This document shows positions 27,701 through 35,957 of a stretch of DNA of 64,000 nt, piece by piece. The first letter of the stretch is position 1. Every line of letters begins with the position of its first letter. This DNA is from Bacteroidia bacterium. Its GTDB lineage: Bacteria > Bacteroidota > Bacteroidia > Chitinophagales > Chitinophagaceae. Where the stretch lies: contig JAUIBA010000001.1 in assembly GCA_030427635.1 (NCBI GenBank), forward strand, positions 62,001-126,000, given 5' to 3'. A program made the position numbers and the translations under genes. The notes beneath the pieces were generated by a model. The model was not told the origin of the DNA. It did no database searches and was given only the letters and a program-made list of their open reading frames with translations.

Positions 27701-27915
27701 ACCGCATCTTCTATCTTACGTGTTACCACGTTTTCTATTTCTTCTGCCGATGCACCTCTGTAGCTGGTAATCACAGTTACCACATTGGCGTCAAATTTGG
27801 GCAGCAGGTTATAATTGAGCGCCCTGTAGCTGATGAAGCCGAAAAGTATCAGCGTCACAAATATTACGGTTATCAGCAGCGGGCGGTTGATAGCTAATTC
27901 TGCCAGTTTTTTCAT
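24772..27915 (-). CDS. RND efflux transporter, inner-membrane pump
   Basis: 1047 residues, full length for the AcrB/MexB (HAE1-type) family. Proton relay residues are present in GILVDDSIVILEN (helix 4) and MGLVAKNGILLVDF (helix 10); porter-domain motifs include GGNKREIKVNM and SPSDRGELSI. It should expel hydrophobic compounds using the proton gradient, with the periplasmic adaptor and TolC-like channel encoded just upstream. The C-terminus is very basic (GRRKKKNKHKHK). Third structural gene of the marR operon. Substrate not predictable. Confidence 0.95.
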   Translation of the reverse strand: MKKLAELAINRPLLITVIFVTLILFGFISYRALNYNLLPKFDANVVTVITSYRGASAEEIENVVTRKIEDAVSSLEGVDRITSTSQEGASIVTITLKDGVDVNKALNDAQRKVNQILAVLPQDIDNPVVNKFSTDDIPVLRMSVTANASPAELYDIMDNQVSPQLANVEGVGQVSLVGGNKREIKVNMNKDKLAAYNMTVSQVANIVSAASLSSPAGNIETTETEYSIKYDAKFNNTQQLRDLVILQRTDGGKVYLKDVAEVVDAQQDVTAINHYNGVPSLGVQILKQSDANAVKVSELVKAKVAAIEKSYTGMNMKFSIASDQSVYTLDSADAVMEDLFLAVLIVSLVMLFFLHSGRSALFVLVALPASMIPTFIFMNAFGMSLNLMTLMALSLVVGILVDDSIVILENIMRHMEMGKDRKTAAIEGRSEIGFTAIAITLVDVVVFVPLSLAGGLIGNILREFALVVVCSTLMSLLVCFTLTPMLAAKFGKVQHLNPKTLWGKVNIWFENSITSMRDGYTNILQWALKHKRWVLGSTLVLFFGSFGLLAGGFVGSAFVSPSDRGELSIHLELAPQTTVYQTNLLTQQVEKLLFKQPEVVNVFSNIGYSSNGIATSSNGNIADINVSLTERKERKTSTDDFGIRMKKLIGEIPGVKATITPVGITGNTNQADVQIAIKSADRNNVRKAAAMIRDIVTGTPGIQYVKYSTADPKPQLDIELNREKMAILGINASEVGAAVSNAFRGNDRTKFRDKGNEYDIMVQADKYDKTSADDLRRLQFTNSQGQSFELGQFADIKETMGETALERMDRLSSININAAVVGRSAGTVGAEIKSSIDKLQLPDGVSWHFIGNLENQSKSFGSLLGALGLGILLVYLIMVALYENAVYPFVVLFALPLAMIGAFLALALTMNDMTIFAMIGLIMLMGLVAKNGILLVDFTNQRKAEGASLIEALVDAGRERFRPILMTTVAMIVGMMPMALSQSAGAEVKAGMAWVIIGGLTSSLLLTLLVVPVMYYLVDKLRERVSGRRKKKNKHKHKEAIAEAVVA

Positions 27916-27954
27916 CTTGTCTTATTTTATTTGTTTTTACATCCGGAGCGTATA

Positions 27955-29010
27955 TCACTCCATTATGCGCACTGCCGATCCGTCAGTAATATTTATCTGT
28001 CCGTTCACTATTATTTCATCACCTTCTTTCAGTCCGTCAATTACTTCTATGTTTGCTCCGGTCTCTTTACCTGTAGTAATAGCACGGCGTTTTGCTTTCC
28101 CATCTTCTACTACATACACATATGGGTCTTTAAGGCTCTCTGCCAGTGCAGAGCGTGGTATCTGCAGCACAGGGCGCTGGCTGCTGGTCACAAAGTCGGC
28201 ATATACAAATGTGCCGGCTTTCAGTGGGTGTGCCTGTGTATTGTTTAGGGATATCTGTATCTGATAGTTGTGTGTAGCATCACCCTGAGCATTTACAAAG
28301 AGTACTTCTCCTGTAAACGTCTGTCCTGGATACAGGTCAGTGGTAATATTTACCTGCTGTCCTTTATGTACTTTATAGGCATCCTGCTCACTTACCTTCA
28401 CATCTACTTTCAGTCGCGATATATCTACTATGTTGGCCAGTATTGTTCCCGGATTTACATATTCACCATTTTCTACGCGCTTCTCTGTTACCTGCCCGCT
28501 TATTGGGGCTTTTATCTGGTTATCAGCCAGTTGTTTTTTTATCTGCGCTATCTGATTGGTGGCATTATCCAGGTTATACTTAATGTCCTGCACATTGTTC
28601 TCTGTTGTGGCATCTCCTTTCAGCAGTACAGAAAAACGCTCATAATCGCGTTGCAGTTTCTGCTGTTGCAGCTGTGCCGCTTCCAGTCTCAGTTGCAGCA
28701 GCCGGCTGTCCACTTCGGCCATTACCATGCCTTTGCTTACATTGCTGCCCTGCATAAATGCTACCCGTGTAAGATTGCCCGCAGCTGTAGCAGATACTGC
28801 CGCTTCCTGCCATGGCAGCAGTGTCCCTGTTTTTACCAGCTTTTCAGTCAGGGTATCCATGGTGGCACGGGCTACGTTTACAGGTATCTGTACATTAGCA
28901 TCAATAGTTACTTTCTTTTTCTCATCTATTTTATGCTTATTACCGGCAAGCTTCAGGCCCATCAGTACTACTACGGCGGCTATTGCCCCTATTATCCATA
29001 TCCTTTTCAT
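27955..29010 (-). CDS. RND efflux periplasmic adaptor (membrane fusion protein)
   Basis: 351 residues. N-terminal membrane anchor (about 4-22), a biotinyl-lipoyl-like half with GTLLPWQEAAVSATAAGNLTRV and IKAPISGQVTEKRVENGEYVNPG, a coiled-coil hairpin between them (about 110-170) and a beta-barrel with VNITTDLYPGQTFTGEV, as in AcrA/HlyD proteins. It bridges the inner-membrane pump to the outer-membrane channel. Lies between the tolC-like gene (33 bases) and the pump gene (39 bases), so one transcript is likely. Confidence 0.95.
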   Translation of the reverse strand: MKRIWIIGAIAAVVVLMGLKLAGNKHKIDEKKKVTIDANVQIPVNVARATMDTLTEKLVKTGTLLPWQEAAVSATAAGNLTRVAFMQGSNVSKGMVMAEVDSRLLQLRLEAAQLQQQKLQRDYERFSVLLKGDATTENNVQDIKYNLDNATNQIAQIKKQLADNQIKAPISGQVTEKRVENGEYVNPGTILANIVDISRLKVDVKVSEQDAYKVHKGQQVNITTDLYPGQTFTGEVLFVNAQGDATHNYQIQISLNNTQAHPLKAGTFVYADFVTSSQRPVLQIPRSALAESLKDPYVYVVEDGKAKRRAITTGKETGANIEVIDGLKEGDEIIVNGQINITDGSAVRIME

Positions 29011-29043
29011 TTTCTGTTCTTTTATTGACTCAGGTTGTGTTTG

Positions 29044-30387
29044 TTATAGTTTGTTGTAATATGCTTCCAGTGTACTGTTGGTACGCTCTATATCCAGCCG
29101 CGCCAGATAATAACGTATCAGCGATGAGATGTAATTATTCTGTGCCTCTCTGTATGCCGATTCCGCATTCAGCAGGTCGCTCAGGGAGCCTACTCCCTCT
29201 TTGTATTGCAGGCTGGTATTGTCATATACCTGTGCCGCCAGTGTCACGTTTTCCTGGTTGGTGCCCAGTGTGTTACGGGCTTGTGCCAGCTGGCTGCTCG
29301 CATTGCGAAACTGTTGCAGCTCATTTGCCAGGTTTATCTCCTGTGTAAGTCTTGCATTGTCGCGCTGTACAACTGCCTGATGGTATTGTGCATTTCTGCG
29401 GAAGCCATCAAAAAGGTTCCAGCTTACTTTTACACCTATGGTAGAATAGTCAAACTGACGGGCGAAAACATCGTCAAACTGTGAGCCAAATCCGTTAAGA
29501 CCGTAGCGGGCAAAAGCCGACACAACCGGTATTCCTTTCGCTTTTATGCTGCGGGCATTGATGTCATATAGCTCTATCTGCTTGTCCTGTATCTGATAGG
29601 ATAGCGTGTTTTTGATTCTGTAGTCCACCTTTGCAGCTGCCTGAGGCTTATATCCCAGCCATTTCGCTGTGTCGGTAAGTACTATGGGACGTTCATCGTA
29701 TACTCCCATTGCATTGCGCAGGGAGTTCATAGCCAGTTCCATTGTGTTTTCAGCTACAGATATCTGTGCCGCTACATTATTCAGGTTTACTTCTACCTGC
29801 TTTACATCTACCTTTTTAGCTATGCCTGCTTCGGCCTGCAGCTTTGCTACCTGTAGCATACGTGCTATCCGTTCTTTGTTGCCACGCAGTAGCTCCAGTT
29901 GCTTCTGAGCTGTTATTATCTGGTAATAGGCCGATGCTATGTTGTAGATAATAGTTTGTCTTACCTGCTCACTGTTCAGTGAAGCCAGTTCCTGGTTAGG
30001 TTTATTGGCTTTCAGTCCCGTTATCAGTGATTGATTATAAATAGGCTGGTCGGCCTGCGCTACAAGTGTGTTAGAGAACTTGTTACCGAATGTCAGCCTG
30101 GTTTCTGTAGGAAAAAGGGGAGGGCTGGCTGGTATCACATTCGTTTGCAGTTTCAGGTTATTATCCAGCTCGCCGTTAATATTTACCTGAGGCAGGTAGG
30201 CTGCTACCGCCTCACGCGACGCCTGCCGTGCATTCTCTACATTATTACTGGCTACCATCATAGATGGATGGTGTTTCAGCCCATAGTCTATACAATCTTT
30301 CAGGGTGTAGCCACTTTGCGCCATTACGGGTTCTGTGGCTATGCCAGATATGAGCAGAGACAGTGTTATTACAAAATACTTTTTCAT
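29044..30387 (-). CDS. TolC-family outer-membrane efflux channel
   Basis: 447 residues. Signal peptide to about VMAQ, then two long alpha-helical repeats typical of the outer-membrane efflux family: SLNSEQVRQTIIYNIASAYYQIITAQKQLELLRGN in the first, NLFDGFRRNAQYHQAVVQRDNARL and YKEGVGSLSDLLNAESAYREAQNNYI in the second. Forms the exit duct of the tripartite pump. First structural gene after marR, separated by 81 bases rich in TTGA/TCAA half-sites. Confidence 0.94.
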   Translation of the reverse strand: MKKYFVITLSLLISGIATEPVMAQSGYTLKDCIDYGLKHHPSMMVASNNVENARQASREAVAAYLPQVNINGELDNNLKLQTNVIPASPPLFPTETRLTFGNKFSNTLVAQADQPIYNQSLITGLKANKPNQELASLNSEQVRQTIIYNIASAYYQIITAQKQLELLRGNKERIARMLQVAKLQAEAGIAKKVDVKQVEVNLNNVAAQISVAENTMELAMNSLRNAMGVYDERPIVLTDTAKWLGYKPQAAAKVDYRIKNTLSYQIQDKQIELYDINARSIKAKGIPVVSAFARYGLNGFGSQFDDVFARQFDYSTIGVKVSWNLFDGFRRNAQYHQAVVQRDNARLTQEINLANELQQFRNASSQLAQARNTLGTNQENVTLAAQVYDNTSLQYKEGVGSLSDLLNAESAYREAQNNYISSLIRYYLARLDIERTNSTLEAYYNKL

Positions 30388-30399
30388 TTCTGATGATTT

Positions 30400-30449
30400 A
30401 TCAACTATTGATATGTTAACTATTGATATGATGACAATTGATGCATCAA
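30400..30449. promoter_or_regulatory. Cluster of MarR-type half-sites between marR and tolC
   Basis: Holds ATCAA-CTA-TTGAT (30400-30412), a 13-bp direct repeat AACTATTGATATG (30403-30415 and 30418-30430) and the perfect palindrome TTGATGCATCAA (30438-30449). The TTGA-N4-TCAA form matches the palindrome in the marR promoter, so the same repressor probably binds both. No TAnnTTTG box was found here. Confidence 0.6.
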
Positions 30450-30468
30450 CTATTTAATGCAAAAAAAA

Positions 30469-30945
30469 TTAATCCTTTTCCAGTTTATCGGCTATTTCCT
30501 TCATATTATAGATTGCTATACGCTTTTCATCTTCTGCCAGTACAGAGAATGTTTCGCTTTCTACTCTACGCATCAGTTGCTTTATTTTTTCTGCCAGAAA
30601 CCGGCCTCCGTCTGTTACGTATATCAGATTTCTGCGCTTATCGTTTGCATCCTGCTCTATACGTACCAGACCTTTCTTTTCCAGTAATACCAGTGTACGC
30701 TGTATGGAGGATTTATCTCTTTGGGTAATATCTGCTATTTCCTGCTGGGACAATCCATCCAGTGCATATGCTGTAAGCAGTATCGGAAACTGTTCCAGTT
30801 GCAGTGGTATCTTTTCATCCTGAAATATCTGGTTACCTCTTCTAAACATTGTTTTCTGTATCCGGTGTATCTGGAAAAAGAAAGTATCCCGCATTTCTGC
30901 AAACAGCTTTTCAGCTAATAACTCTCTTTTACTTTCTGTATTCAT
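30469..30945 (-). CDS. MarR-family transcriptional regulator of the efflux operon
   Basis: 158 residues. Winged helix-turn-helix with LSQQEIADITQRDKSSIQRTLVLLEKKGLVRIEQD and the wing RRNLIYVTDGG, between dimerisation helices at both ends. Likely a ligand-responsive repressor of itself and the downstream pump genes. Its promoter is TTG-N19-TACCTTTG, and the palindrome GTTGACATGTCAAC fills the spacer between the two boxes. The ATG is only 4 bases after the -7 element, predicting a leaderless message. Confidence 0.93.
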   Translation of the reverse strand: MNTESKRELLAEKLFAEMRDTFFFQIHRIQKTMFRRGNQIFQDEKIPLQLEQFPILLTAYALDGLSQQEIADITQRDKSSIQRTLVLLEKKGLVRIEQDANDKRRNLIYVTDGGRFLAEKIKQLMRRVESETFSVLAEDEKRIAIYNMKEIADKLEKD

Positions 30946-30949
30946 AACA

Positions 30950-30979
30950 CAAAGGTATTAACAGTTGACATGTCAACAA
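30950..30979 (-). promoter_or_regulatory. marR promoter with operator palindrome in its spacer
   Basis: Minus strand: TTG (30977-30979), 19-base spacer, TACCTTTG (30950-30957), then TGTT and the ATG. The perfect 14-bp palindrome GTTGACATGTCAAC occupies 30964-30977, so a bound MarR dimer would exclude RNA polymerase. Confidence 0.78.
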
Positions 30980-31035
30980 TGAAAAAAAATGACTTTATAA
31001 TTTATTTAAGAAATATCTGCCGGATGCTATCATAG

Positions 31036-32901
31036 CTATTTTATGACCGGGAGTACAATATTGGTAGGGTACTTGCCACCAGAATATATGCGTATGTCGC
31101 ATGGTATAAAGTCGGCATCACTACAGGTATATATATTTACAAACTGCTGTGGGTTACGGTCTGCCAGTGGAAACCAGCTGCTTTGTATCTGTATCATCAA
31201 CCTGTGCCCTTTTTTGAATACATGTGCCACATCGGGCAGATTAAAGGACACTTTGGTTACTTTTCCCGGCACGAAAGCTTCTGGATATTCAAAACTGTTG
31301 CGATAGCGCCCGCGCATTATTTCACCTCTTACCAGCATTTCATAGCCCCCCATTGGGTAGCCACTCTCTTTTTTATTGTCATAGGAGAAGTCATCAGGAA
31401 ACACATCTATCAGCTTTACCACAAAGTCGGCATCTGTGGTACTAAGGCTTGCATATATATTAGCCAGTACAGAGCCTGCCAGCGTCATGTCTTCATGCAG
31501 CACATCGGTAGTGTAGGTAAGCACATCCGGCCGGCGTTCTGCAAACCGCTGATCATCTGTCATGTATTCTTTTGTCCGTTTGAAGTGTACATCTTCGGTA
31601 TAGGGTACAGGATGCTCAGGTGAGCTGGTATACTTGCGGCTGCCACCGTGGTCAGATGAGTGAAACCCGGCACTGCCATTGGCATTCAGGTACAGTTTCT
31701 TCCTTCCTGCATCGGCAGGTGGCCATTGGTTAAATGTCTGCCATTCATTGGCCCCGGAGAAATATACAGTAGCCTCCGCTATTTTATCAGCACTACCTTT
31801 CCCCTCCAGATAGTATGCAAAGAAGGGTTGCTCCACATTTTTCTGGTACCATTCCGATGTTTTACTGCTAAACTGTACATTACCCAATCTGTCTCCATCT
31901 GTTTTGGCCCAGCCACCATGTATCCACGGTCCCATCACCAGCTTGTTATTATTCGGTGCTTTCTTTTCTATTGCCTTGTAAAGATTCCATGCGCCATAGC
32001 AATCTTCTGCATCAAAAAGTCCACCTGTTACGAGTGTTGCAGTTCCCGCAGGTATATGCTGCACATGGTTGCGTGTATTGCGTACCTGCCACCACTTATC
32101 ATAGTTGGGGTGTGCATATATTTCTTTCCAGAACTTAATACTGTCTCCCATCAACCGGGCCAGATTTTTCAATGCTCCGGTTTCCAGATAGAACTTATAG
32201 TTGTCTTTGGTATAATACTCAAACCCTTTGCCCCACTGCGTAGTAGGTACAGGTCTTGGCCGTCCGAATATTGTATAGAAATTGAATGCATCCATTTCCA
32301 TAAATGCCCCGTTGTGGTGAAAGTCATCTCCCAGAAACCATTCTGTTACAGGAGCCTGAGGGCTGGAAGCTTTTAGTGCCGGGTGGCCGCTCAGTGCGCC
32401 CATTGTGGCATAGTAGCCGGGATAAGATATGCCGTAGATGCCTACATTACCATTGTTGTTCTTTACATTCTTTACCAGCCAGTCTATAGCATCGTAGGTG
32501 TCGCTGGCTTCATCTGTTTCTTTACCCCACTTTTCTGCATTGTATGGGCGCACATCCATAAACTCGCCCTCGCTCATAAAACGGCCCCGCACATCCTGTA
32601 GTACCATTATATACCCTTTACGGAAGTATGCCATGTAGGGTGTGTTCCAGAATGCTTTGTATTTCTTAGTTCCATACGGGCCAATAGAGTAGGGTGTCCT
32701 GTTCATTAGTATAGGATGCTTTCCCTGCATACTTTTAGGCGCATATATGGCTGTAAACAGCTTCTTGCCATCGCGCATGGGTATGCTTACCTCCGTCTTG
32801 GTATAGTTCCGTACCAGCCATGCAGAGTCTGCATTAGGTGTGTTTCTGGCTTCAGCGTTAACAGCCATACAAACGAGTGCGGCATAGAGCAATCTCTTCA
32901 T
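31036..32901 (-). CDS. CocE/NonD-family serine hydrolase (X-Pro dipeptidyl-peptidase-like)
   Basis: 621 residues from ATG 32901, where a signal peptide begins (MKRLLYAALVCMAVNAEA); the frame extends upstream without a sensible start. Alpha/beta hydrolase core: nucleophile S159 in GISYPGYYATMGAL, acid in LFDAEDCYG and histidine in GPWIHGGW, followed by the C-terminal jelly-roll of the S15/CocE superfamily (EDMTLAGSVLANIYASLSTTDADFVVKL). Substrate may be peptides or acyl esters such as beta-lactam side chains; not decidable here. Exported to the periplasm or beyond. Lies upstream of marR with no shared signal. Confidence 0.92.
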   Translation of the reverse strand: MKRLLYAALVCMAVNAEARNTPNADSAWLVRNYTKTEVSIPMRDGKKLFTAIYAPKSMQGKHPILMNRTPYSIGPYGTKKYKAFWNTPYMAYFRKGYIMVLQDVRGRFMSEGEFMDVRPYNAEKWGKETDEASDTYDAIDWLVKNVKNNNGNVGIYGISYPGYYATMGALSGHPALKASSPQAPVTEWFLGDDFHHNGAFMEMDAFNFYTIFGRPRPVPTTQWGKGFEYYTKDNYKFYLETGALKNLARLMGDSIKFWKEIYAHPNYDKWWQVRNTRNHVQHIPAGTATLVTGGLFDAEDCYGAWNLYKAIEKKAPNNNKLVMGPWIHGGWAKTDGDRLGNVQFSSKTSEWYQKNVEQPFFAYYLEGKGSADKIAEATVYFSGANEWQTFNQWPPADAGRKKLYLNANGSAGFHSSDHGGSRKYTSSPEHPVPYTEDVHFKRTKEYMTDDQRFAERRPDVLTYTTDVLHEDMTLAGSVLANIYASLSTTDADFVVKLIDVFPDDFSYDNKKESGYPMGGYEMLVRGEIMRGRYRNSFEYPEAFVPGKVTKVSFNLPDVAHVFKKGHRLMIQIQSSWFPLADRNPQQFVNIYTCSDADFIPCDIRIYSGGKYPTNIVLPVIK

Positions 32902-32966
32902 ATCAGACCTTTTATTTGTTTGATGCGATTCGTAAACATACAATTTATATGTAGTATCCTAAAAGC

Positions 32967-32992
32967 AAATGCCGCGCAGTTGCACGGCATTT
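32967..32992 (-). terminator. Hairpin after the FGE-sulfatase-domain gene
   Basis: AAATGCCG / CGGCATTT stem with a 10-base loop; on the minus strand it is followed by GCTTTTAG. It lies 26 bases after the stop of the gene ending at 33018. Confidence 0.55.
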
Positions 32993-33017
32993 ATAGCTAA
33001 GTTATTTTCTTTTGTTG

Positions 33018-33893
33018 TTATTCAGATTCCTGTGGAGCTGCATCCTTTACCTCCACCAGCCTGAAGCCCAGTGATCTTGACTTTGTATCTGGCAGGTATG
33101 CTGCTCGTCTTGTTACTGTTACTTCATACGCGGCATTCTCTACAGAGCCACCACGTACCACTTTCGATTTTCCTCCTGTTGGTCCTGTTGGGTTTTCTAC
33201 AGTGTCTCTGCTGCCATAGCTACGGGTGTACCAGTCACTGCACCATTCTTCCACATTGCCACACATATCATACAGGCCAATGTCGTTGGGCTGTTTCCTG
33301 CCCACAGGGCGTACATTGCCATTCGTATTTTCTTTGTACCATGCTATGGATTGTGGTCCTGCACTGCGGCCAGCATATCTCTGACCAGTTTTTTTCTTTT
33401 CCGCCACACGCAGTCCCTGATTCTTTTCTGCTACCAGAAATTCATTAACACCACCACGAGATGGTTTCCCCGGCTTTATAAGGTGCTCAGTGATACCGCC
33501 ACGTGCCGCATATTCCCATTCAGCCTCAGTAGGCAGGCGGTATGTTTTTCCCGTAAGCTCATTCAGCCTCTTGATAAACTCCTGCACATCATCCCAGCTT
33601 ACATTGGTTACAGGGCACTCCTTGCACTGATGGTGCGATGGATTATCTTCCATTACTGCCTCCCATTGCTCCTGCTTTATCTCATACTGGCCCATGTTAA
33701 AGTCGGCCAGCTTCACAGTATGTGCCGGTTTTCTGTCGGTAGTACCATTATCATCGCCCAGATCAAAGTAACCACCGGCTACCTTTACCGTGGCTATTTG
33801 CAGCGGTCCCTGTATGGTTTTGTTGTACTTCCTCTGGGCCGTAGCAGGTACTGTAAGCAACAGCAGCAAAAAGGATGACAAGCCTGATCTCAT
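33018..33893 (-). CDS. SUMF1/formylglycine-generating-enzyme-domain secreted protein
   Basis: 291 residues. Signal peptide to about PATAQ, then one FGE-sulfatase (C-type-lectin-like) domain: VAGGYFDLGDD, FNMGQYEIKQEQWEAVM, CPVTNVSWDDVQEFIKRLNELTGKTYRLPTEAEWEYAARGG, GLYDMCGNVEEWCSDWY, VVRGGS and SLGFRLV. The strictly required active-site cysteine pair of true FGE is not evident in the last part, so a binding or scaffold role is as likely as sulfatase activation. It is too short, and lacks the lipoprotein cysteine, to be GldK or GldJ. A 33-base gap separates it from the Mrp gene upstream. Confidence 0.88.
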   Translation of the reverse strand: MRSGLSSFLLLLLTVPATAQRKYNKTIQGPLQIATVKVAGGYFDLGDDNGTTDRKPAHTVKLADFNMGQYEIKQEQWEAVMEDNPSHHQCKECPVTNVSWDDVQEFIKRLNELTGKTYRLPTEAEWEYAARGGITEHLIKPGKPSRGGVNEFLVAEKNQGLRVAEKKKTGQRYAGRSAGPQSIAWYKENTNGNVRPVGRKQPNDIGLYDMCGNVEEWCSDWYTRSYGSRDTVENPTGPTGGKSKVVRGGSVENAAYEVTVTRRAAYLPDTKSRSLGFRLVEVKDAAPQESE

Positions 33894-33926
33894 AAAGTAT
33901 GCGTTTGTTTTTGTTGTGTTGTTAGG

Positions 33927-35021
33927 TTAGTTCATCTGCACCACCTGAGTCGGCTCCAGATTCGCATTTCGTATGGCTACATTCCGTGCCACCGTTTGCG
34001 CCAGGTTAGTGAATGCAGCCTTTGCTATTGGCTCATCATCCACTATAGCTGGTATGCCTCTGTCTCCTCCCTCACGTATGCTCTGCACTATCGGTATTTC
34101 GCCCAGAAATGGCAGTTCAAACTGCTCTGCCATCCGCCGTGCGCCGCCCTGACCAAAAATGTAATATTTATTGTCAGGAAGTTCCCGCGGTGTAAAATAA
34201 GCCATATTTTCTACAATTCCGAGCACAGGCACATTGATCTGCGGCTGTTTGAACATCATTATAGCCTTTCTGGCGTCGGCTGCAGCTACTGCCTGTGGTG
34301 TAGATACAATTACGGCACCCGTTACCGGTACGGTCTGCACCATTGTCAGGTGCACATCTCCTGTTCCTGGCGGGAGGTCTATGATCAGATAGTCCAGTTC
34401 CTGCCAGTACACATCGCTTATAAACTGTTTCAGAGCAGAGCTGGCCATTGGTCCCCGCCATATTACAGCTTGTTTTTCATCTATCAGCAGCCCTATGGAC
34501 ATAGCTTTTACGCCATAGCGCTCCATAGGTACTATCATGCCCTTTCCGTTTACTTCTGTCATTTTGGGGCGTTCATCGCGCATTCCCAGCATGATAGGTA
34601 TAGATGGACCATATATATCAGCATCCAGCAATCCTACCGCCGCACCTTCCTGTGCCAGTCCTATTGCCAGGTTAGTAGACACTGTCGACTTACCTACGCC
34701 TCCTTTGCCCGATGCTACCATAATAATATTTTTCACACCCGGCAGCACTGATTTATTATCCTTACGGTTACTGTTTACGTTCGATGTCATATTTACCTTC
34801 ACCACGGCTTCCTTATCCACCAGTATGCGTATGGCATTCACGCAGGCCTTTTCTATCATCTCCTTCAGCGGACATGCCGGTGTGGTAAGTATCACAGTAA
34901 ATGATACGTTTTTACCGTCTATCTCCACATCCTTTACCATATTCAGTGTTACCAGGTCTTTCCCCAGATCCGGTTCCTCTACCTGGCCCAGCGCTGCCAA
35001 TACTGCTTCTTTTGTTATCAT
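33927..35021 (-). CDS. Mrp/NBP35-family Fe-S cluster carrier ATPase
   Basis: 364 residues from ATG 35021. N-terminal MIP18-type domain (about 1-85, with TPACPLKEMIEKAC), then a deviant Walker A P-loop (VASGKGGVGKSTVSTNLA) and DADIYGPSIPIMLG. It is thought to bind and hand over Fe-S clusters in the cytoplasm. The C-terminal CxxC that holds the cluster in many Mrp proteins is absent: the matching stretch reads ENMAYFTPRELPDNKYYIFG, so cluster binding would need other ligands. The frame extends to a GTG at 35057, but that codon overlaps the -7 element. Confidence 0.92.
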   Translation of the reverse strand: MITKEAVLAALGQVEEPDLGKDLVTLNMVKDVEIDGKNVSFTVILTTPACPLKEMIEKACVNAIRILVDKEAVVKVNMTSNVNSNRKDNKSVLPGVKNIIMVASGKGGVGKSTVSTNLAIGLAQEGAAVGLLDADIYGPSIPIMLGMRDERPKMTEVNGKGMIVPMERYGVKAMSIGLLIDEKQAVIWRGPMASSALKQFISDVYWQELDYLIIDLPPGTGDVHLTMVQTVPVTGAVIVSTPQAVAAADARKAIMMFKQPQINVPVLGIVENMAYFTPRELPDNKYYIFGQGGARRMAEQFELPFLGEIPIVQSIREGGDRGIPAIVDDEPIAKAAFTNLAQTVARNVAIRNANLEPTQVVQMN

Positions 35022-35056
35022 ATTTAATCCTTTGTTAAAGTGCTTTCCTCTGCTCA

Positions 35057-35064
35057 CAAAAGTA
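35057..35064 (-). promoter_or_regulatory. TAnnTTTG -7 element of the Mrp gene
   Basis: TACTTTTG on the minus strand, giving a leader of about 31 bases before ATG 35021. No good -33 box is visible. Confidence 0.5.
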
Positions 35065-35159
35065 CACTAAAACAGGTTTACTTTGTTTTGGCTCATATAT
35101 ACAGAAGCAATACAGGAATAGCCTGTTGGATAGTCTTCAGTAGCTTGATGCAAAATGAG

Positions 35160-35167
35160 TAAATTTG
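35160..35167 (+). promoter_or_regulatory. TAnnTTTG -7 element of the carboxypeptidase-regulatory-like gene
   Basis: TAAATTTG, 7 bases before the ATG at 35175, so the message should be leaderless or nearly so. Confidence 0.55.
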
Positions 35168-35174
35168 TGCTGCG

Positions 35175-35843
35175 ATGCGATTAAAGCTTACTATCTACAT
35201 TTCTCTGCTGTTCACACTTATGCTCGGTCTTGCTTCCGCAGCACAGGCGCAGAGTGCCGAAGGTATCATTCAGATTAATGGCGTTATCATGACGGCTGAC
35301 AGCCTGCGTGCGGTACCCGGTGCTACGGTATTGGTAAAAAACAAGAACAGGGGAGTGGAGGCTGAATATACCGGCGTATTTTCCATAGTGTGTTATAAGG
35401 GGGATACGCTCCAGTTTTCATGTGTAGGCTACAGAGCAAAGGAGTTTCCGGTATCGGTAGACCTTCCCGGGCAGTATTATTCGCTCATACAACTAATGGT
35501 ACAGGATACATTTTATCTGCCGGAAACCATAATACGCCCATTGCCCTCAAAGGCGGCATTTGACTATGCTTTCAAGTATTGGGATATTCCTAACGACCAG
35601 TATGAAATAGCCCGTAAGAATACAGATGCATACCTGCTGCGTATGCTGGCTTATACAACTCCACTTGATGGTAAGGAGGCGCAGACAAGGGCGCTGCGCC
35701 AGCAGGCAGCTGAGGCCGTGTATTATGGTCAGCGGCCGCCTATGAATATTTTCAGTCCTATAGCATGGGGTGAATTTTTTGAGGCATGGAAACGTGGCGA
35801 TTACCGGAGGAAAAACTACAACCCTTACCGTAAGCTAAAGTAA
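35175..35843 (+). CDS. Secreted protein with CarboxypepD-regulatory-like domain
   Basis: 222 residues. Signal peptide to about AAQAQ. Residues about 30-110 form a beta-sandwich of the carboxypeptidase-regulatory type (ITADSLRAVPGATVLVKNKNRGVEAEYTGVFSI, then DTLQFSCVGYRAKEFPV), often found at the N-terminus of Bacteroidota surface proteins. The rest (about 120-222) is helical, Lys/Arg/Tyr-rich and ends YRRKNYNPYRKLK. Known as a recurrent Bacteroidota family, function unknown. Divergent from the Mrp gene. Confidence 0.8.
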   Translation: MRLKLTIYISLLFTLMLGLASAAQAQSAEGIIQINGVIMTADSLRAVPGATVLVKNKNRGVEAEYTGVFSIVCYKGDTLQFSCVGYRAKEFPVSVDLPGQYYSLIQLMVQDTFYLPETIIRPLPSKAAFDYAFKYWDIPNDQYEIARKNTDAYLLRMLAYTTPLDGKEAQTRALRQQAAEAVYYGQRPPMNIFSPIAWGEFFEAWKRGDYRRKNYNPYRKLK

Positions 35844-35957
35844 AAACTACCAGCCTGCATTTCCTGTGGATAACTGTTTGTCGCTTTAACCCTCCTTTGG
35901 CTTACATATCGTTTATTAACTGTTACCTTAGCCATATACCATTATTTTCTCAGGGAT

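Noticed and set aside
33018-33893. FGE-sulfatase-domain protein as the T9SS ring proteins GldK or GldJ
   Set aside because: It is too short, has a plain signal peptide instead of a lipoprotein signal, and no gldLMN genes are nearby.
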